DNA of 64,000 nt from Cryptomeria japonica (GCF_030272615.1 NC_081406.1:461680072-461744071), one strand, 5' to 3'; shown: positions 44,401-57,850, numbered from the stretch's first letter. Numbers and translations are program-made. The notes: generated by a model not told the origin, from the letters alone.

Positions 44401-45741
44401 ATTCTAACAATTTTCTTGCAGATGGGAGCTCCCTTTTCAGGATCATTAAGATAGTTTAGAGTTTTTACTCACATTTCAGTTGGGTACCTAAAAAGAACCA
44501 CAAATCAAAATCTTTCTTGCTTTCATAGGAGAAAAATTTTCCTTTTTGGGTTATTAAAACAAACGAGACAATCTTTCATTTTGCAAAAAGCTTTAAAAAC
44601 AACCTCACCATCCTTTGGTGTTTAAAAGGATCAACTTCAAATTTTTGCAAAGTAAAAGAAACCACATTTGTCAAATTTTTGTTTTCAAAGAGGGAAGTCC
44701 TTCCCCTTTTATCAATTTCTTTTGTTGACCACCAAGATCAAAGTTCTGCTTTGTTGACCAGGTTCTTTTCCTAGATTAGAAAATCATTGCTTTGAAGGAA
44801 TTAAAATAAACACCATGATTTTGTGGAGCAACATCTCCATATAAATTTTAGCAAATCACTGCAATAAAGAGTTAAAAAGAACACTTGTTTGCTTTGCTAC
44901 GAAAGTGGAAGGAATATGCTCTCCCCTTAACTGGGTGATCAAAAATCCAGACCACTCTTATGCTTTCAGTGGTTTTTTGCATTTAAATCTTTTATCAGGC
45001 CTGCCTTCCCAAGGGGTTGAAAAACTCTTAAAGCCATTCTTTTGTTGGTGTGAAGGGAACGACCTAAGTGGGAAATGGCTTTGATGCCAAGTGTTCCAAC
45101 CCACTATAATCAATAGTATAAAGTGATGAAAGTCCTTTTCAACGGTTGTGCATAGCAATTAGCCTTCCCCTAGTACCCTTGAGATATGTAAAGCCTTTGT
45201 TCTAAAGGTTGGGAAGCCTCCTAAGGGATTTTATCATTGACGGCCAAACAGGAAGCTTGATTACGAACCTTAGCATAGAAACTTTGAGCTGAGTCAGTAA
45301 CCAGACATTTGTAATATCATAGTGTAAGGGTGGGGAAGAATCGACTCCCAAGATCGCTCACCATATATCTCCCAAGATAAATATTCAATTGTGAAGCAAT
45401 TCACTTTGAGTTAATTTGTAGCAAAAGGCAAAAAAATGGGCGCCCTCTAGGGGGTGACACGGTTGTTTGAGCTGACAGAGTATCAAGACTAGTGGGATAT
45501 GGTATTACTTATGACCCTTGAATAAAGAGTCTTTTTGAAGTGTATTTTTTATATCCAAACCTGTTGAAACATTGGGGATTTGAAAACATCCTCGCAAAAC
45601 ATACACTTACTATTTAGATTAAGAAAAAATGGTTACTTCTTTGGTGTTGTGTCTTTATTTGATACTTCAAAAAATCATCTATCATCACTGAAAACTCAAG
45701 GAAAAACTCCAAAATTACAGAAAACAATCAAGTCAGGGCAG
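44401..45741 (+). other. Element B untranslated leader
   Basis: No coding sequence is recognised. It shares short blocks with A's leader (GGGAACGACCT near 45056, CTCCCAAGAT and CTCACCATATAT near 45340-45370), in the same order and at similar spacing. Confidence 0.5.
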
Positions 45742-46120
45742 TTTAGTGCATAAGAGCAACATCTTAGAGTGTCAGAACCATACTTTAGCGCATCAAATCC
45801 TATCTTTAGTGCGTAAAGTCTTAATAGTAGCGCTTCACCAGAATCTAAAATCAGCAGTAGCAGTTAGCACGTTTTAAAAATAGTTTAGTGCGTTGAAGCA
45901 TCAGCTTAGTGTGTGGAAGTCAACCTTTAGCGTGTAGAGTATAAACAATAGTGCGTCAGTGGCTCATATTAGTGCATGATCTTTTAAACCAAAGCTGAAA
46001 CAAATTTAACTAGTAAAACCAGTTAGCCCATAGCAGGGGGCAGCATAGCACATGGGGTCTTTTCCTTAGTGCTTTGAGAACATTCTATAGCACATAGCGT
46101 CTCTGTTTTAGCGCATTATC
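45742..46120 (+). repeat. AGCGCA motif array 2 in sense leader (B)
   Basis: About 14 further copies of TTAGCGCATC-type words (TTAGTGCGTAAAG, TTAGCACGTTT, TTAGCGTGTAG) just before the ORF preceding gag. Element A has no array at this place. Confidence 0.8.
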
Positions 46121-46156
46121 AAAACCAGAAAAATAGGGGGCAAAACAGAGGTCAAA

Positions 46157-46920
46157 TTGGGAAATTTTGAAAAAAATTTCGGAAACCTCCTTTCATCAGC
46201 CTTAACTTCGTCAAATCACAATACCAAAAACAGAGTATCAAAAGCTATTTCCAAGAAAATTTCCATCAAACAAAAGTTGTCAAAATCTGAAACTAGTCGC
46301 ACGATAAACATATCTATCCTATCAAAATCAAGAAACATCATCACAAGTGGCAAATAGGTCCTTTTTATCACATGGAATTTTATCCCAAAACACACTTCTT
46401 TAAAACTCCAAGTTGTCAAATCGAGTTTCCATATCGGGAAAGCTCTATTCCATATCATTTGACACACTTTATCATGAGGGGGTATCTAAACCTTCACTTT
46501 GATAAAGTAAAAATTAAGTTTCCAAAACAAGAGAAACTGAATCCAAAACAACTCAAAAGGAAACCATTGATCTCTTATGCATGACAAATCCTCATATTCT
46601 GAGAAGAATATTTATCATAACACCAAGTTGAAGAAACAACAACCAAGTTTTTTGAAACTTGCCAAAAGAAATAAATTTTTATACATCAATTGTCAACTCT
46701 TCAAATCTCATCAAATATTCCTTCGTCATGTGCGATTATATATTTAGAACAAATCAAACAAATCTGACAAGGAACCTTTGAAGAGTAGAGCATTATGTCA
46801 AAAATCCGCATTCAGTCAACAAATAAATTGTGGAGGAAAGATCGATCAAGCATTCTTTCCTAACGAGTGCATCACTTATAACTTCCCAAGGTTACCCCCA
46901 CCAACCCCAGAATATTTCTA
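46157..46920 (+). pseudogene. ORF before gag, element B (broken)
   Basis: A degraded counterpart of A's 5754-6410. The best kept part starts at 46673: KFLYINCQLFKSHQ, LRHVRLYI, a stop, then a GGKIDQAFFP word and a Pro-rich end, aligning with A's KFFYLNRQIFVSHR, LRHMHLYL, GGKINPDFFP. Conservation of these words in two diverged elements supports a real protein of unknown function. Confidence 0.55.
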
Positions 46921-46922
46921 AA

Positions 46923-48718
46923 ATGCCTATTGTCACTCGCTCTCAACAAAACAAACAAAGAGAAACACCACCAGAATCAAGCATGAATTGAAGATTATCT
47001 AATCCTTTTGAAGGTCCGCATCTAGAGGACACTGAAATTTCTAAAGAACTTCTTCAAGAATGTCAAGAAAGCACTTCATTTCAAAAACTTGTGGAAAGAC
47101 TCATGGAAAATGACAAAGAAAAATACCTACTCATGCTCACAAGCAAAGGAGTTAAACTTTTGGAGGACTTTGATACAGACATTTTTTGAACAAGATCTCA
47201 ACATTATGAATATCAAGAACAACAACGAGAGGAAGAGACACGTGACCCTGAGCAGGATATTCCTAAACAAAATCTACAAGAACAAAATATACCTGAGCAA
47301 AACATCCTCGAGCAAAACATACCATTCCATACCCCATTTCAGCCTAGAATTAATGCAAGAGAAGAATCCTTCCCTCGGCAAAACAATATACCTTTGGTTG
47401 CTCTTACTCAACAAATGCAAATGTTACAAAGATAAATGCAAGACATGCAACAAGGTACAACACTCTGGTACTCCTTAAATAGAATTTGTCCTTATCCATT
47501 TGACAGAAGATTGAACATGATACCTTTTCCTCCAGACTCAAATGTTCCCAAATTTGACAAGTATGATGGAAAAAGCGATCCCCATGATCATGTTCGAGAA
47601 TTCTACACAATGAGTCTTGAATTCACTCATGGTGATACTTATTTGATGAGGTTATTCCCAAGAAGCTTGGGAGGGAAAAGAATGGAATGGTTATCCAAAA
47701 TCACACCTCCCATTAGATCATTCGATGAACTAGTCAACAAATTCATAACTCAATATTCCTATAACATTCAACATGCTATCACCATGTTAGACGTCTATAA
47801 CACCAAACAAAAAAATATGAAGCATTCATGGTTTTCCTTCAATGATGGCGGCGTATGGTTTCAAGATATCCTCGAGATATCCCTGAAAAGGAGAAAATAG
47901 AAATTTTCATCGACAACTTAAATGGTGAGATGAGTTACAGACTCAAACTCCAATGCATACCATCTTTTGCTAAATTGATTGAAAATGGCATTCAAGTAGA
48001 AGAAGTATGTGTCAAGAAAGGAACACTAAAATTCTTCAAAGAAGGAACAAGTTCATCGCATTACAATAACCAAAACAACAAAAATTTGGACAAATCCAGA
48101 TTGTAGACCAGAAACAAAAACAATGGAAATGAAGGAGGGACTGAATCACATGATCCAAAATCTAAGCAACCTGTGCTTTCATTATCATGGAATCCTCAAG
48201 CTACAAAGAATCCCAAAGGTGCTAACCTAGACACTAACACTTACGCACTGAATACCAATCAAGGTCAACCCAACACAAACAACACCAACACAGCCAACAA
48301 TGCTCAAAACAATCACACAAATCGAGGGCGTAATAACAATTCATGAGGTAACACCAACAATTTTCAAAAATGTGTCTACACACCATTGGGATAATCAATG
48401 GAGTTAGCATTCAGAGAACTCCTGGCAAACAAAATTATCTCTTTACCAGCAATCAGCAACTATGAACCACAAATCAAACCACCTTGGTGGAATGACTCAC
48501 ACTTTTGTGATTTTCATTGCAACAAAGGTCATCAAACAAATGATTACATGAGATTGAAAAACATTGTTCAGGACATGATTGATAGAGGTGATTTAACGAT
48601 GAATGGTCTCAAGACAAATGGTGACCATGGAGCATTTAATAATCCTCTTCCAAACTACAACAAAGATGGAGCTTCAACCTCAAATGATACACGTGGGGCT
48701 CATATCAATCACATATAA
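46923..48718 (+). pseudogene. gag: Gag, element B (broken)
   Basis: Starts at ATG 46923 (MPIVTRSQQN). The order is a variable N-terminus, short QNIPEQN/QNILEQN repeats (about 47270-47320), a coiled coil (LTQQMQMLQ), the gag domain (CPYPFDRRLNMIPFP, KYDGKSDPHDHVREFY, LFPRSLGGKRMEWL, NKFITQYSYNIQHAI), then an Asn-rich region and a C-terminal zinc knuckle CDFHCNKGHQTNDY, in which the last Cys is Tyr. A frameshift lies in the A run at about 47811-47818, and stops occur near 46990, 47189, 47433 and 48104. It is homologous to A's Gag over the whole length. Confidence 0.82.
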
Positions 48719-50030
48719 AATAACACCATCAATAATATATCAGCTGTAGACAATCAAGTAAGCGTCATCACAATCAAAGAGAGGCGTGAACATGAATCTG
48801 TCAATGTAACAACCAGAGCTCAAAAATATGTCTTGAAGGGACATATGCCAACAACAAACACCATACCCAAAATTCAATATGACCTAGTCAGTCAAGTGCG
48901 CAAAACTCCTGCTCAAATATCTATACTGGAGTTGCTGAAACTTTCACCAAAACACAAAGATATATTAGAACAAGCGTTACTCGAAACAAATGTACCTCAA
49001 GATCTAGATGCTGAAAAATTCCAAGCCATGGTGGCTCATATGACAGGACCCCATAACGTCACTTTTTTTGAGCATGATAATATCTCATTTAGCCATCCAC
49101 ATAATACTCCTCTCCATATTGAAGTCATAGTCTATAAACACTGAGTTAAATGAGTATTAATAGATGGAGCAGCTGGACTTAATATTTGTACCTTAAAACT
49201 TATCCATGCATTAGGCTTTTCTGAAGAGTCTATTGATCCACACAAGAAGATCACTATAAAGGCATATGATGATGAGGAAAGATCATCTAAACGAACCATG
49301 ATGTTACCTATTCAAGAAGGACTGATATAAAAGGATACTATGTGCCAGGTGTTAGACATAGATCTTACATACAATATCTTATTAGGTCAACCCTGGATAC
49401 ATGAAATGCAAGCAGTGCCTTCTACATATCACCAGTGTGTCAAATTTCCCTATAATGGCTAGGAGGTTTCTATATCAGCTGATCATAATCCATTTCAGCA
49501 TTGTAATGTTATAGGGCCAGCCCAAGATAGCTTGGTTCCACATAACAGAGAGAAACAAAATTCATCAGCACAAGATCTTCAACAAGAAAAGTCTAAATCA
49601 TTACCTAGAGATTTCAAGTAGAAAATGAAGATCAAAGAACAAGGCATGGGAGAATACTCTTTGGAACCCATGTGTTTGGCCAACTTACCAATATTCGTTC
49701 AACTCGGCACTCTAGCACATGAATTCGAGGAAAAGGATATCCTTAGTTGGCTATACAAAGATGAGGAAGAAGACTAATCAGCTACTATGGAAGTAGCTAT
49801 ACCCACACACCTATATGGAAAAGACTACTTAATAATGCATCAAATGGGATACAATGGCAAAGGACCTATTGGTAAGTGTCATGAAGGTGTCACAGAACCA
49901 TTGGATCCTCCTTCACAATTTAGTAAAGACAAGAAGGGATTGGGCTTTGAACTCACTCTACTACCAAAGAAGGTACCACACAAATATTAGTTACCTCAGT
50001 GGAAAGAAAAGAAGAAGTACAAAGAAGACT
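48719..50030 (+). pseudogene. pro: Protease and G-patch, element B (broken)
   Basis: Same frame as the second half of gag. ISILELLKLSPKHKD precedes the active site, which reads VLIDGAAGLNICTL (about 49156-49197), DGA where A has [18 protein letters not shown] follows (about 49372-49416). The G-patch is near 49814-49955 (YGKDYLIMHQMGYNGKGPIG, then GLGFEL). Stops at about 49142, 49327, 49460, 49618 and 49775. Confidence 0.8.
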
Positions 50031-51028
50031 CCTGGTAGGAGGCACTATTTGAGTCAGCAGAGACAATATGTAAAGAACGTGAACATCAAGAATGAGAACA
50101 ATGTCAAAAGTAGCCTATCAACCAAAAGAAGGAAGCATCTACTGTAGAAGCACATCATATTCTATAACCAACATCCAATAAAGAAGACTTCCCTCCAGAT
50201 TAAATCATTCCTCCTCGAGGAGAGACAGTATATGAACAAATGCAAAGAGTGGAAGCAAGATCTGACATAGAATCAGAGAAAACTATCAAGCTTGTCTCAA
50301 TGATCAAAGACCTGTTCTCACCCTACAACATACTAGTTCATAGCACTTCTAGAATCTAGGATAATACCTCTGAGACTGATTCTAATGAATATGAATGGGG
50401 CAGCTATTCTAATATTATTAAAGATATTTGTACAAATGACAGTAATACACCCATCTCTCAAGAAGAACGCAGCACAAAATCTAGACCACTTGAATTTGGT
50501 CCACAAAATATCTATGATGCCAAGGAAAATGAGCAGCAACATTATGTACAAGTCTATACAAAAGATGATACCATCAAAGACCTCGAGAAAATCCTTAACT
50601 TATTTAATACCCGAGCCAATCACGATGATACTTCGATCCTGACACTCATAGTAGTAGAACTTGATCCACCAAACGATTCCTTACCACTTGTCTTTCCTAA
50701 CCTCATAGACTGGGACAAACCTGAAACCCATGATATACCAATTTTCCCAAATGATGAATCCATTATTCATTACTTATGTACCGTTAATCTGAAAACATAC
50801 TCTACCAGTGAACAAAGTAACGATGTCTGCAATCAGGAGAGTACCAAGTCTCTCAGTTGCAAAAATGAGCAAACTAAAAGATCTACTACTGAAAACCAAT
50901 CAATGGAAGAAATAGATCACACAAAATTAAAAGTAAAGGACACATCTGAGGGTGAAAACCTTTTTAAGGCACCTAAGGATGGGAGACTTGACACTCTACC
51001 TAAAAATTATCATGAGTGATCACCCATA
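50031..51028 (+). pseudogene. Linker before RT, element B
   Basis: Polyprotein spacer with an acidic, Ser/Thr-rich composition and multiple stops; it ends with a stretch matching A just before RT (SEGENLFKAPKDGRLDTLP against LSEAPEDERFDILP). No enzyme motif. Confidence 0.55.
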
Positions 51029-52281
51029 TTGATTGAGCCCACTCAATCAATCAACATTGGTACTACAGAAGCAGCCAAAACTATACACCTTGCAGAATCT
51101 CTGATGAAAGCAAAAAGATCAGAATTTATCAATTTTTTTAAAGAAAAGCAAATCAACTTTGCTTGGTCATATGTAGATATGCCCAGGATTGATCCACAAT
51201 TAATCATGCACCACTTGTCCATTGCTCCAGGAGCTAAGCCATTCAAGCAAAAACTGTGAAAAATGAATCCACATGTGGCACTCATGGTCAAAGCTAAACT
51301 CAAGAAACTATTAGATGTCGGATTTATTTGACCCATTGACTATGCTGAATGGATTTCCAACATTGTACCAGTATCAAAACTAGATGGCAGCATCAGAATC
51401 TGCACTGATTTCAGAGATGTCAACAAAGCCTATCCAAAGGATGACTTTCCTTTACCCAGTATCGACATAATTGTAGACCTCACAGTAGGCCATGCAATGC
51501 TATCACTAATGGATGGTTTTTCAAGCTATAATCAAATCAAGATAGCCCCAGAAGATCAAGATAGAACAATGTTTACCTATCCTTAGGGAATGTACTATTG
51601 GAATGTCATGCCTTTTGGCTTAAAGAATGCAGGAGCAACTTATCAATGAGCAATGACAACAATATTTCATCACATGATGCATACCTTCATGGAAGACTAT
51701 GAAGATGATTTACTAGTTGAATCCTTCACTAGAGAAGAACATCTAAGAATCTTAGAAAAGATTTTTGATAGATTGGAAAAATTCCAAGTCAGGCTCAACC
51801 CTAAGAAGTGTGTCTACATAGTTTCAGCAAAAGGAATTTAAGTGGATCTAGCAAAGGTACAAGCCATTATGGAGATGCCACCACCAAAGAACATTAGCCA
51901 GCTCAGATCTCTACAAGGATGACTCCAATCAATTAGGCGATTCATCACTCAACTAGCAGATAAAAGTCTCCCATTTAATCATTTGCTACATAAAAATGTA
52001 CCATCTAGATGGGAAGCCAAATATGCAGAATCATTCTATCAAATCAAATAGTATCTAATGAACCCACCAGTTCTAGTACCACCAATAGTAGGAAAGCCAC
52101 TCATTCTATACATTTCAACAACATATATATCACTAGGGGCATTATTAGCACAAGAAGATCAACAAGGCAAGGAACGAGCTATATACTACATCAGCAGGAC
52201 ATTGAACGAATATGAATTAAACTGTATATTCATTGAGAAGGCTTGTTTAATAGTAGTATTTGCCTCTCAAAAATTCTGACA
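51029..52281 (+). pseudogene. pol: Reverse transcriptase and first RNase H, element B
   Basis: FAWSYVDMPRIDPQLIMHHL, then TDFRDVNKAYPKDDFPLP, YNQIKIAPEDQ, MPFGLKNAGATYQ and the catalytic box, which reads YEDDLLVES (Val replaced by Glu). The connection (NISQLRSLQG) and a first RNase H-like part (YISRTLNEYELN) follow. Stops near 51257, 51326, 51584, 51647, 51839 and 52049 interrupt the frame. The frame itself is continuous from the protease. Confidence 0.86.
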
Positions 52282-52285
52282 TTAC

Positions 52286-53063
52286 ATGATAGCGCACACA
52301 ATTAAGCTAGTTGCAAAAATTGATCCTCTCAAATATTTACTTAGTAAAGCAGCTCTTACAGGTAGATTGGCTAAGTGGATCATGATCCTTAGTGAATTTG
52401 ATATCCACTACACAGAACGAAGAGCTATCAAAGGACAAGCAATCGCAGATCAACTGGCTGAAGCACCACTACCTGGAAAACAATCTATGGAGATCAAATT
52501 TCTGGACAGAGACGTTCTTACTATCTCTCCCAAACAATGGACCTTATATTTTGATGGATCCTACACACAACATGGCTTAGGTGCTGGCATTCTGTTTATC
52601 ACTCCTGAAGGACACACTATACACCAACAACATTGTTGAATATGAGGCATTGGTAATAGGCATCAAAATGGCTATAGAATGGAAGATCATCAAATTAAAA
52701 GTCTACGGAGATTCACAACTCATCATCAATCAAATCAACAAAGACTATTAGACAAAGGATGACAAGCTGCTACCCTACAAACAAATGGTTGATTATTTCA
52801 AGCAATATTTTGTATACATTACCTTCGAACAAATACCAAGGTTGGACAACAAAGAAACTAATGCCATGGCTACTATCGCTTCAGTAGTGCAAATTAGAGA
52901 GCAACAGAATCGTTACGAGTTTCTGGTAGAGCAACTGTTCTCCCCTGCCTATGACCATTCAGAATCCCATGTTATCTATGCCTTGACAGGTTCTGACTCT
53001 CCATTATATGGACCCATCTATGACTATCTTAAGAACAATATCTTACCCATTGACTTATCCTGA
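52286..53063 (+). pseudogene. Second, archaeal-type RNase H, element B
   Basis: LYFDGSYTQHGLGAGILF, NNIVEYEALVIGIK and VYGDSQLIINQ give the catalytic D, E and D. Compared with A, about 20-30 bases are missing near 52615, causing a frame change between the first and second motifs. The later DNKETNAMA matches A's DHNPATDAMA. Confidence 0.82.
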
Positions 53064-54257
53064 AACTAAAAGTGCAACTTTATTTGAAAAGCCGCCTGTT
53101 ATACTCTTACTGCTAATACTTTGTACCATCGAGGTCTAGATAGTACTCTTCTTCATTGTCTTGATCATAATGAATCTAACTCCACTTTACATGAGCTTCA
53201 CCAAGAGATCTATGGCACACATTCAAGTGGTACTACTCTTGCTAAAAAGCTTCTAAGAATGAGATATTATTGGCCAACAATGGAAAAAGACACTTATCAC
53301 TTTGCAAAAAAGTGCGAAATGCCAAATCCATGGCAATCTTATACATGCACCAACATAGAAACTACAGCCATTCACAACATCCTAGCCCTTCAGTCAGTGG
53401 GGACTAGACTTGGTTGGCAAAATTCATCTTTCATCTTCAAATGGACACAAGTTCATTATAACTGCAATGGAATACTTTACAAAATGGATAGAAGCAGACC
53501 CCATGACCACAACGACTAGGAAACAAATTGCCTCTTTTATCCTTAATTATCTAATCTGCAGATATGGTATTCTGAGTTACATCGTCATAGATAATGGATG
53601 GCCTTTTAAGAACCAAGATGTGCAAGAACTATGTGAAAAATTCAAAATACAACATTGTTTCTCTACACCTTACTATGCACATGGGAATGGTCAGGCAGAA
53701 GCATCCAACAAAACAATATTGAAAATCCTAAAGAAAACAGTGAATGATGCAGGCAAAGATTGGCATATACAACTAAATCTAGCACTTTGGGCCTATAGAA
53801 CCATCATCTTCACACCTACCAGAGCTACACCATATTCATTAGTATATGGATTAGAAGCTATTTACCTCTGGAGGTAAAGATTCCATCTCTCAGAGTCTCT
53901 TTGAAAGGCTTAAACCCAGATGAAGAGTATCGAGTTAACCGACTGCAAGAGCTCGAGCTTCTAGATGAAAGATGTCAACATGCTTACACTCATCTCAAAG
54001 CATATCAGCAACGTATGTGTAGGAGCTACAACCACAAGGTCATTCCCAGAATTTTTTAAGTTTGTGACCTAGTACTCAAGGAAAATCCTAAAAATCAACA
54101 AGATCGTGAAAAGAAAGGGAAATTGGAACCTAATTGGTTAGGTCCCTATGTCATCATATTAGCGTATGGATCAAGCACCTATCAGCTAACAACTTCAGAA
54201 GGAGATGTGCTCGATGAACCAACTAACAACATTCATCTGAAGAAATACTACACTTGA
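53064..54257 (+). pseudogene. Integrase, element B (DDE intact, frameshifted)
   Basis: The zinc-binding part begins HELHQEIYGTHSSG, with its second half damaged by a small deletion near 53325. All three catalytic residues can be seen in the next frame: Asp in SQWGLDLVGKI, Asp in IVIDNGWPF and Glu in GNGQAEASNK. A one-base loss near 53860 shifts the frame again before VKIPSLRVSL. The C-terminal part (VCDLVLKENP, NWLGPYVIIL) ends at TGA 54255-54257. No chromodomain. Confidence 0.86.
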
Positions 54258-55194
54258 GTAATCTAATGCACGGAAAAGTAAAATAAAATCAAACAAAAAA
54301 TCAAGAAAAAGGTAAATAAAAAGGTACAATAAAAGCAATTGGTGAAAACCTAGAAACAGGTGCTATTGTGAGAGGATAGATCCTCTATCTATATCCATAC
54401 CATTATCTCCATAGTAAAGCACTATCAGCCATTGCCCGACATTTTTAGCTCAATATCCATCTAGGCCATACTTAGCATAGTCACTATCCTGGTTTATCCG
54501 CATATCCTTTCACCGAATCTCACTATGGTTTGGTAATCACTATACATATCCACAATAAGAAGTACACTTGACTAGGAGCACTAATCAAAGCTTACAACAT
54601 GTTTGAAACATAAAAACTTGCTGCAAACTTAGAACTTCATATCCAACAAAACAACACTCATACAATCGCAAAGCAAAACATTGATCCTCTAAAATATCAA
54701 ATGTTGCATCTTGCATAAAGTTTTGAATATTTTTGCACTTTAACTTTTTGAATTGGTGGATCCTCTAAATTTTCTCCACAATGCTTCAAAGCTAGAGAAC
54801 GTCAAAGGGACTCCAATATTTTCTTAGTTTTCTGTCTGTGAGGTGATCATCTATCCTGTGTAAATACTTGTCTCGAGACATGATTCACAGCATATCACTG
54901 AAGACATGATTCAACTTTACACATAAAAATGATTTACTCTTGCCTGTTTATACGCAATCCGCACTCAGGTCATCCTGGTTCAATTATACCTTGATGCTTG
55001 TGCTATCTTGCAAAATCAAAAATCATGTAAATTTTTCTTAGGTCATTATGGTTCAATTATACCATTATGCTTGTATAAATTTTCAACATATCCCACAACA
55101 AATCAATGCTCAATGATGATACATAAAAACAAAGCAAACAACATGTGGCTATACAGGGATGACAAATACAGAAAGAGGATGCTCAAAAACAATT
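54258..55194 (+). other. Element B 3' non-coding region
   Basis: Between pol and the antisense gene's downstream side. A word shared with A (GTGAAAACCT...AACAGGTGC near 54340) is present. A duplicated segment, GGTCATCCTGGTTCAATTATACC and its near copy (about 54968 and 55041, roughly 73 bases apart), indicates a short tandem duplication. No domain found. Confidence 0.5.
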
Positions 55195-55460
55195 AGCTGC
55201 ATATCATTTTACAATTAGTTACATATCATTTTATAATTAATTTCCTATCATTTTCAAGATACATCTCACAGCATATCATATCATACATCTCATTTTCAAG
55301 ATACATCTCACATCATCATGCATTATCACATCATATTCATCAAATATCGCATCACATACATCTATCTAAGCATTGCATCATCATAGAATAAACTAAATCA
55401 TATAGAAAGCATCATCCATAACACATCACATGAAGATAAAAGAGAATGGTGTCATATATA
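55195..55460 (+). repeat. CATATCATTTTA/ACATCTCA-rich tract
   Basis: Short degenerate repeats (ACATATCATTTTACAATTAG twice, TTTTCAAGATACATCTCACA twice) followed by a small (TA)n at about 55457-55468. It matches in kind and place the longer tract of element A. Confidence 0.65.
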
Positions 55461-57599
55461 TATATATATCATATCTGTGCCAAGTACAATACAATGATCA
55501 AAATACGATGGAGACAACACCTCTCACGTATGACTATCTCTTGAGGGAGATAGTCTCGCTGAAGATGTCCCAGCACCTGGATCTCTAGGTGGATCCTGTC
55601 TAGGAGGCCATGTCATGCCTTTGCTCTCCATCCTTGACCCAGTCTCTCGAGATCAACTAGATCTCGACTGTGTAAAACTCTGCACTTGACGCTCCCTAGA
55701 CACTGCATCCTCATAATGTCTTTTGTAATACTCTACCTCCTTGGCTCTCAAAGCCAATTCTCTCAAGTTGTCTCTCATCGGGACACCTATTGTCGCTCTC
55801 TCCAAAGCCTCTGCTCGAGCCTCGGCTCGAGCCTCGGCTCGACCCAACCACTCCAAGGTTGTATCCTACTCCATGGTCAGCTATGTCATCTAATGCTGAT
55901 GCACCATCATCTATGTCTGTAAATGCTGCACTGAAAACTCCAGTGATCTAATCTGTGCATTCTCCGCATGTGTTAGAATCTGCATCTGCAAGGGTACCTA
56001 TGAAGGGGTACCCCTTGTCCCTCTAACTATCCTTGATGTTGGTGGAGGTAAAACATCTGACCTACTCCTTTGGGCTGGTCGTCTGAAATCATCATACCCT
56101 CCCACCACTGCTAACACCTTGCCAACCCACTCCTCCTCTCCAACTCTGATAGCCAAACCTCCTCTCCCCCTCTCCATCGCCACCCACCACCCTACTCTCT
56201 CACCTTGTATCCCTCTGGCACCACCATCTCCACCTCTCTCTCCTCTCCTCCCCCAATCAAGTCTCCCTCAATCCAATCTCCTCCTCTCCCCTCACTGCCC
56301 TTGGCCACCTCATCTACCATCTCCCCCATCCCCTCCTCCTCCATCACCACCCCCCTCCTCTACCTCCTCATCATCATCAAAACTTGGAATCATCTGAACT
56401 GGATCAGATATCCTAGCCACTGCCCCATGCTACAAACAGTGTTGCAAGCTCATCAGTCATCCCTGCATCCATGATCTCAGGGGCGTAATCCCAAATCTGG
56501 TCGGCTGCATGAAAGAACTCCTCCACTGCCACCCTGCTATCAATCGTCGGTCCCCAATCTGAAATATCTTGTCTCTGTCGAGCATAAAAACATGCTCCCT
56601 GTGGCATCCCCTACTATCAACCATACTACCACAGCACCTGACTATGCAAAAAACTCTCAATCACAAAGGGTGTCTGCCCTATGAAATATCTGGTCATGAA
56701 GCCATAGGGCATCTCCATCCCATCCTCAACCCATACCTCACAACCTGTATATGGTCACCAAACAGCCGTATCAATATCATCCAACACTCTCCTCTAATGC
56801 TCTAGTTTGTCCAGCTTACGTTAAACAACTATCCCTCTGTACCCATATGCATACGTGCATCCAACAGGCCTATCTCTATTTGCAAATGGCATAGCTATGG
56901 GGATATGCTCCCACGCCCATACCTATAGTAGTGTCACTCCAACTGATAGACTGACGTAACCCAAATACACTACCTCGTACAATTCCCTGTATAAGTGGGC
57001 CAGCATAGCCGACCCCCATGCAAATCGACGACCCTGTGTTACCATATCCTCTAGCACCAATCCCCGTCCCACTGATAGTCCCTTTGACCTATAGTCGGGA
57101 CATAAGAAACCACCTATAAAACCTACTAGAACTGATGGTAGGGGCACGTAATCCAAATCAAAAAACTCCTGCCAAGGGATCTCATACCCACAAATAGTGT
57201 CATCCTAAAAAATCTGGCAGAGTGCCTCAGTCCCACCCTCCTCCGTCAGCTTGTAGGGTAGCAATGCACCTACTACAGGAATCCGCAGAATCTGGTAGCA
57301 ATCCTCAGGCATCACTGTAATCTTGCCTATTGCCAAATGAAAGGTGTTTGTATCGCTATACCACCTCTCTGCCAATGCTATCAATAAACCTTGGTTTACG
57401 ATAAACTGAGGCATATCTAATAAAGAGGTCAAACCACACCTCTCAATAATGTCTCTGTCAGCCAGTGTCAATTGCGGTATCAAGGACCACGGTCTCAGAA
57501 ATCGCTCACATGACTATACCACTCCAAGATGCTCCTGTCAAAAAGAAACACAAGTCCCATATTAGTTCCCTCATCAACACATGGATATCAAAATCAAAT

Positions 57600-57850
57600 T
57601 CATCTCAAAAACTTGAAAACTTTGAACAAATCTAACTCAAGTTCCACATCATATCAATCCATCAGAACATATCAACTTGTAAACACAACTCAAGTTTCAC
57701 ATTCATATCAACTTGTAACACAACTCAAGTTCCACAATCCATATCATCTTGTAACACAACTCAAGCTCCACAATTCATATCAAACACATTCATATCAAAA
57801 ACTTGAAAACTTTGAAAAAATTTAAATCAAGTTCCACATCATATCCAAAT
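57600..57850 (-). repeat. CAACTCAAGTTCCACATCATATCAACTTG repeats
   Basis: A 35-45 base unit of ACTCAAGTTCCACA(T)C and ATATCAACTTGTAACACA words recurs at least six times near 57625, 57690, 57725, 57760 and 57825. It lies in the antisense intron close to the acceptor. Confidence 0.75.

Noticed and set aside
56119-56474. Plus-strand Pro/Ser-rich frames
   Set aside because: Complement of the Gly/Glu-rich tract in exon 2 of the antisense PMD gene; no independent support.
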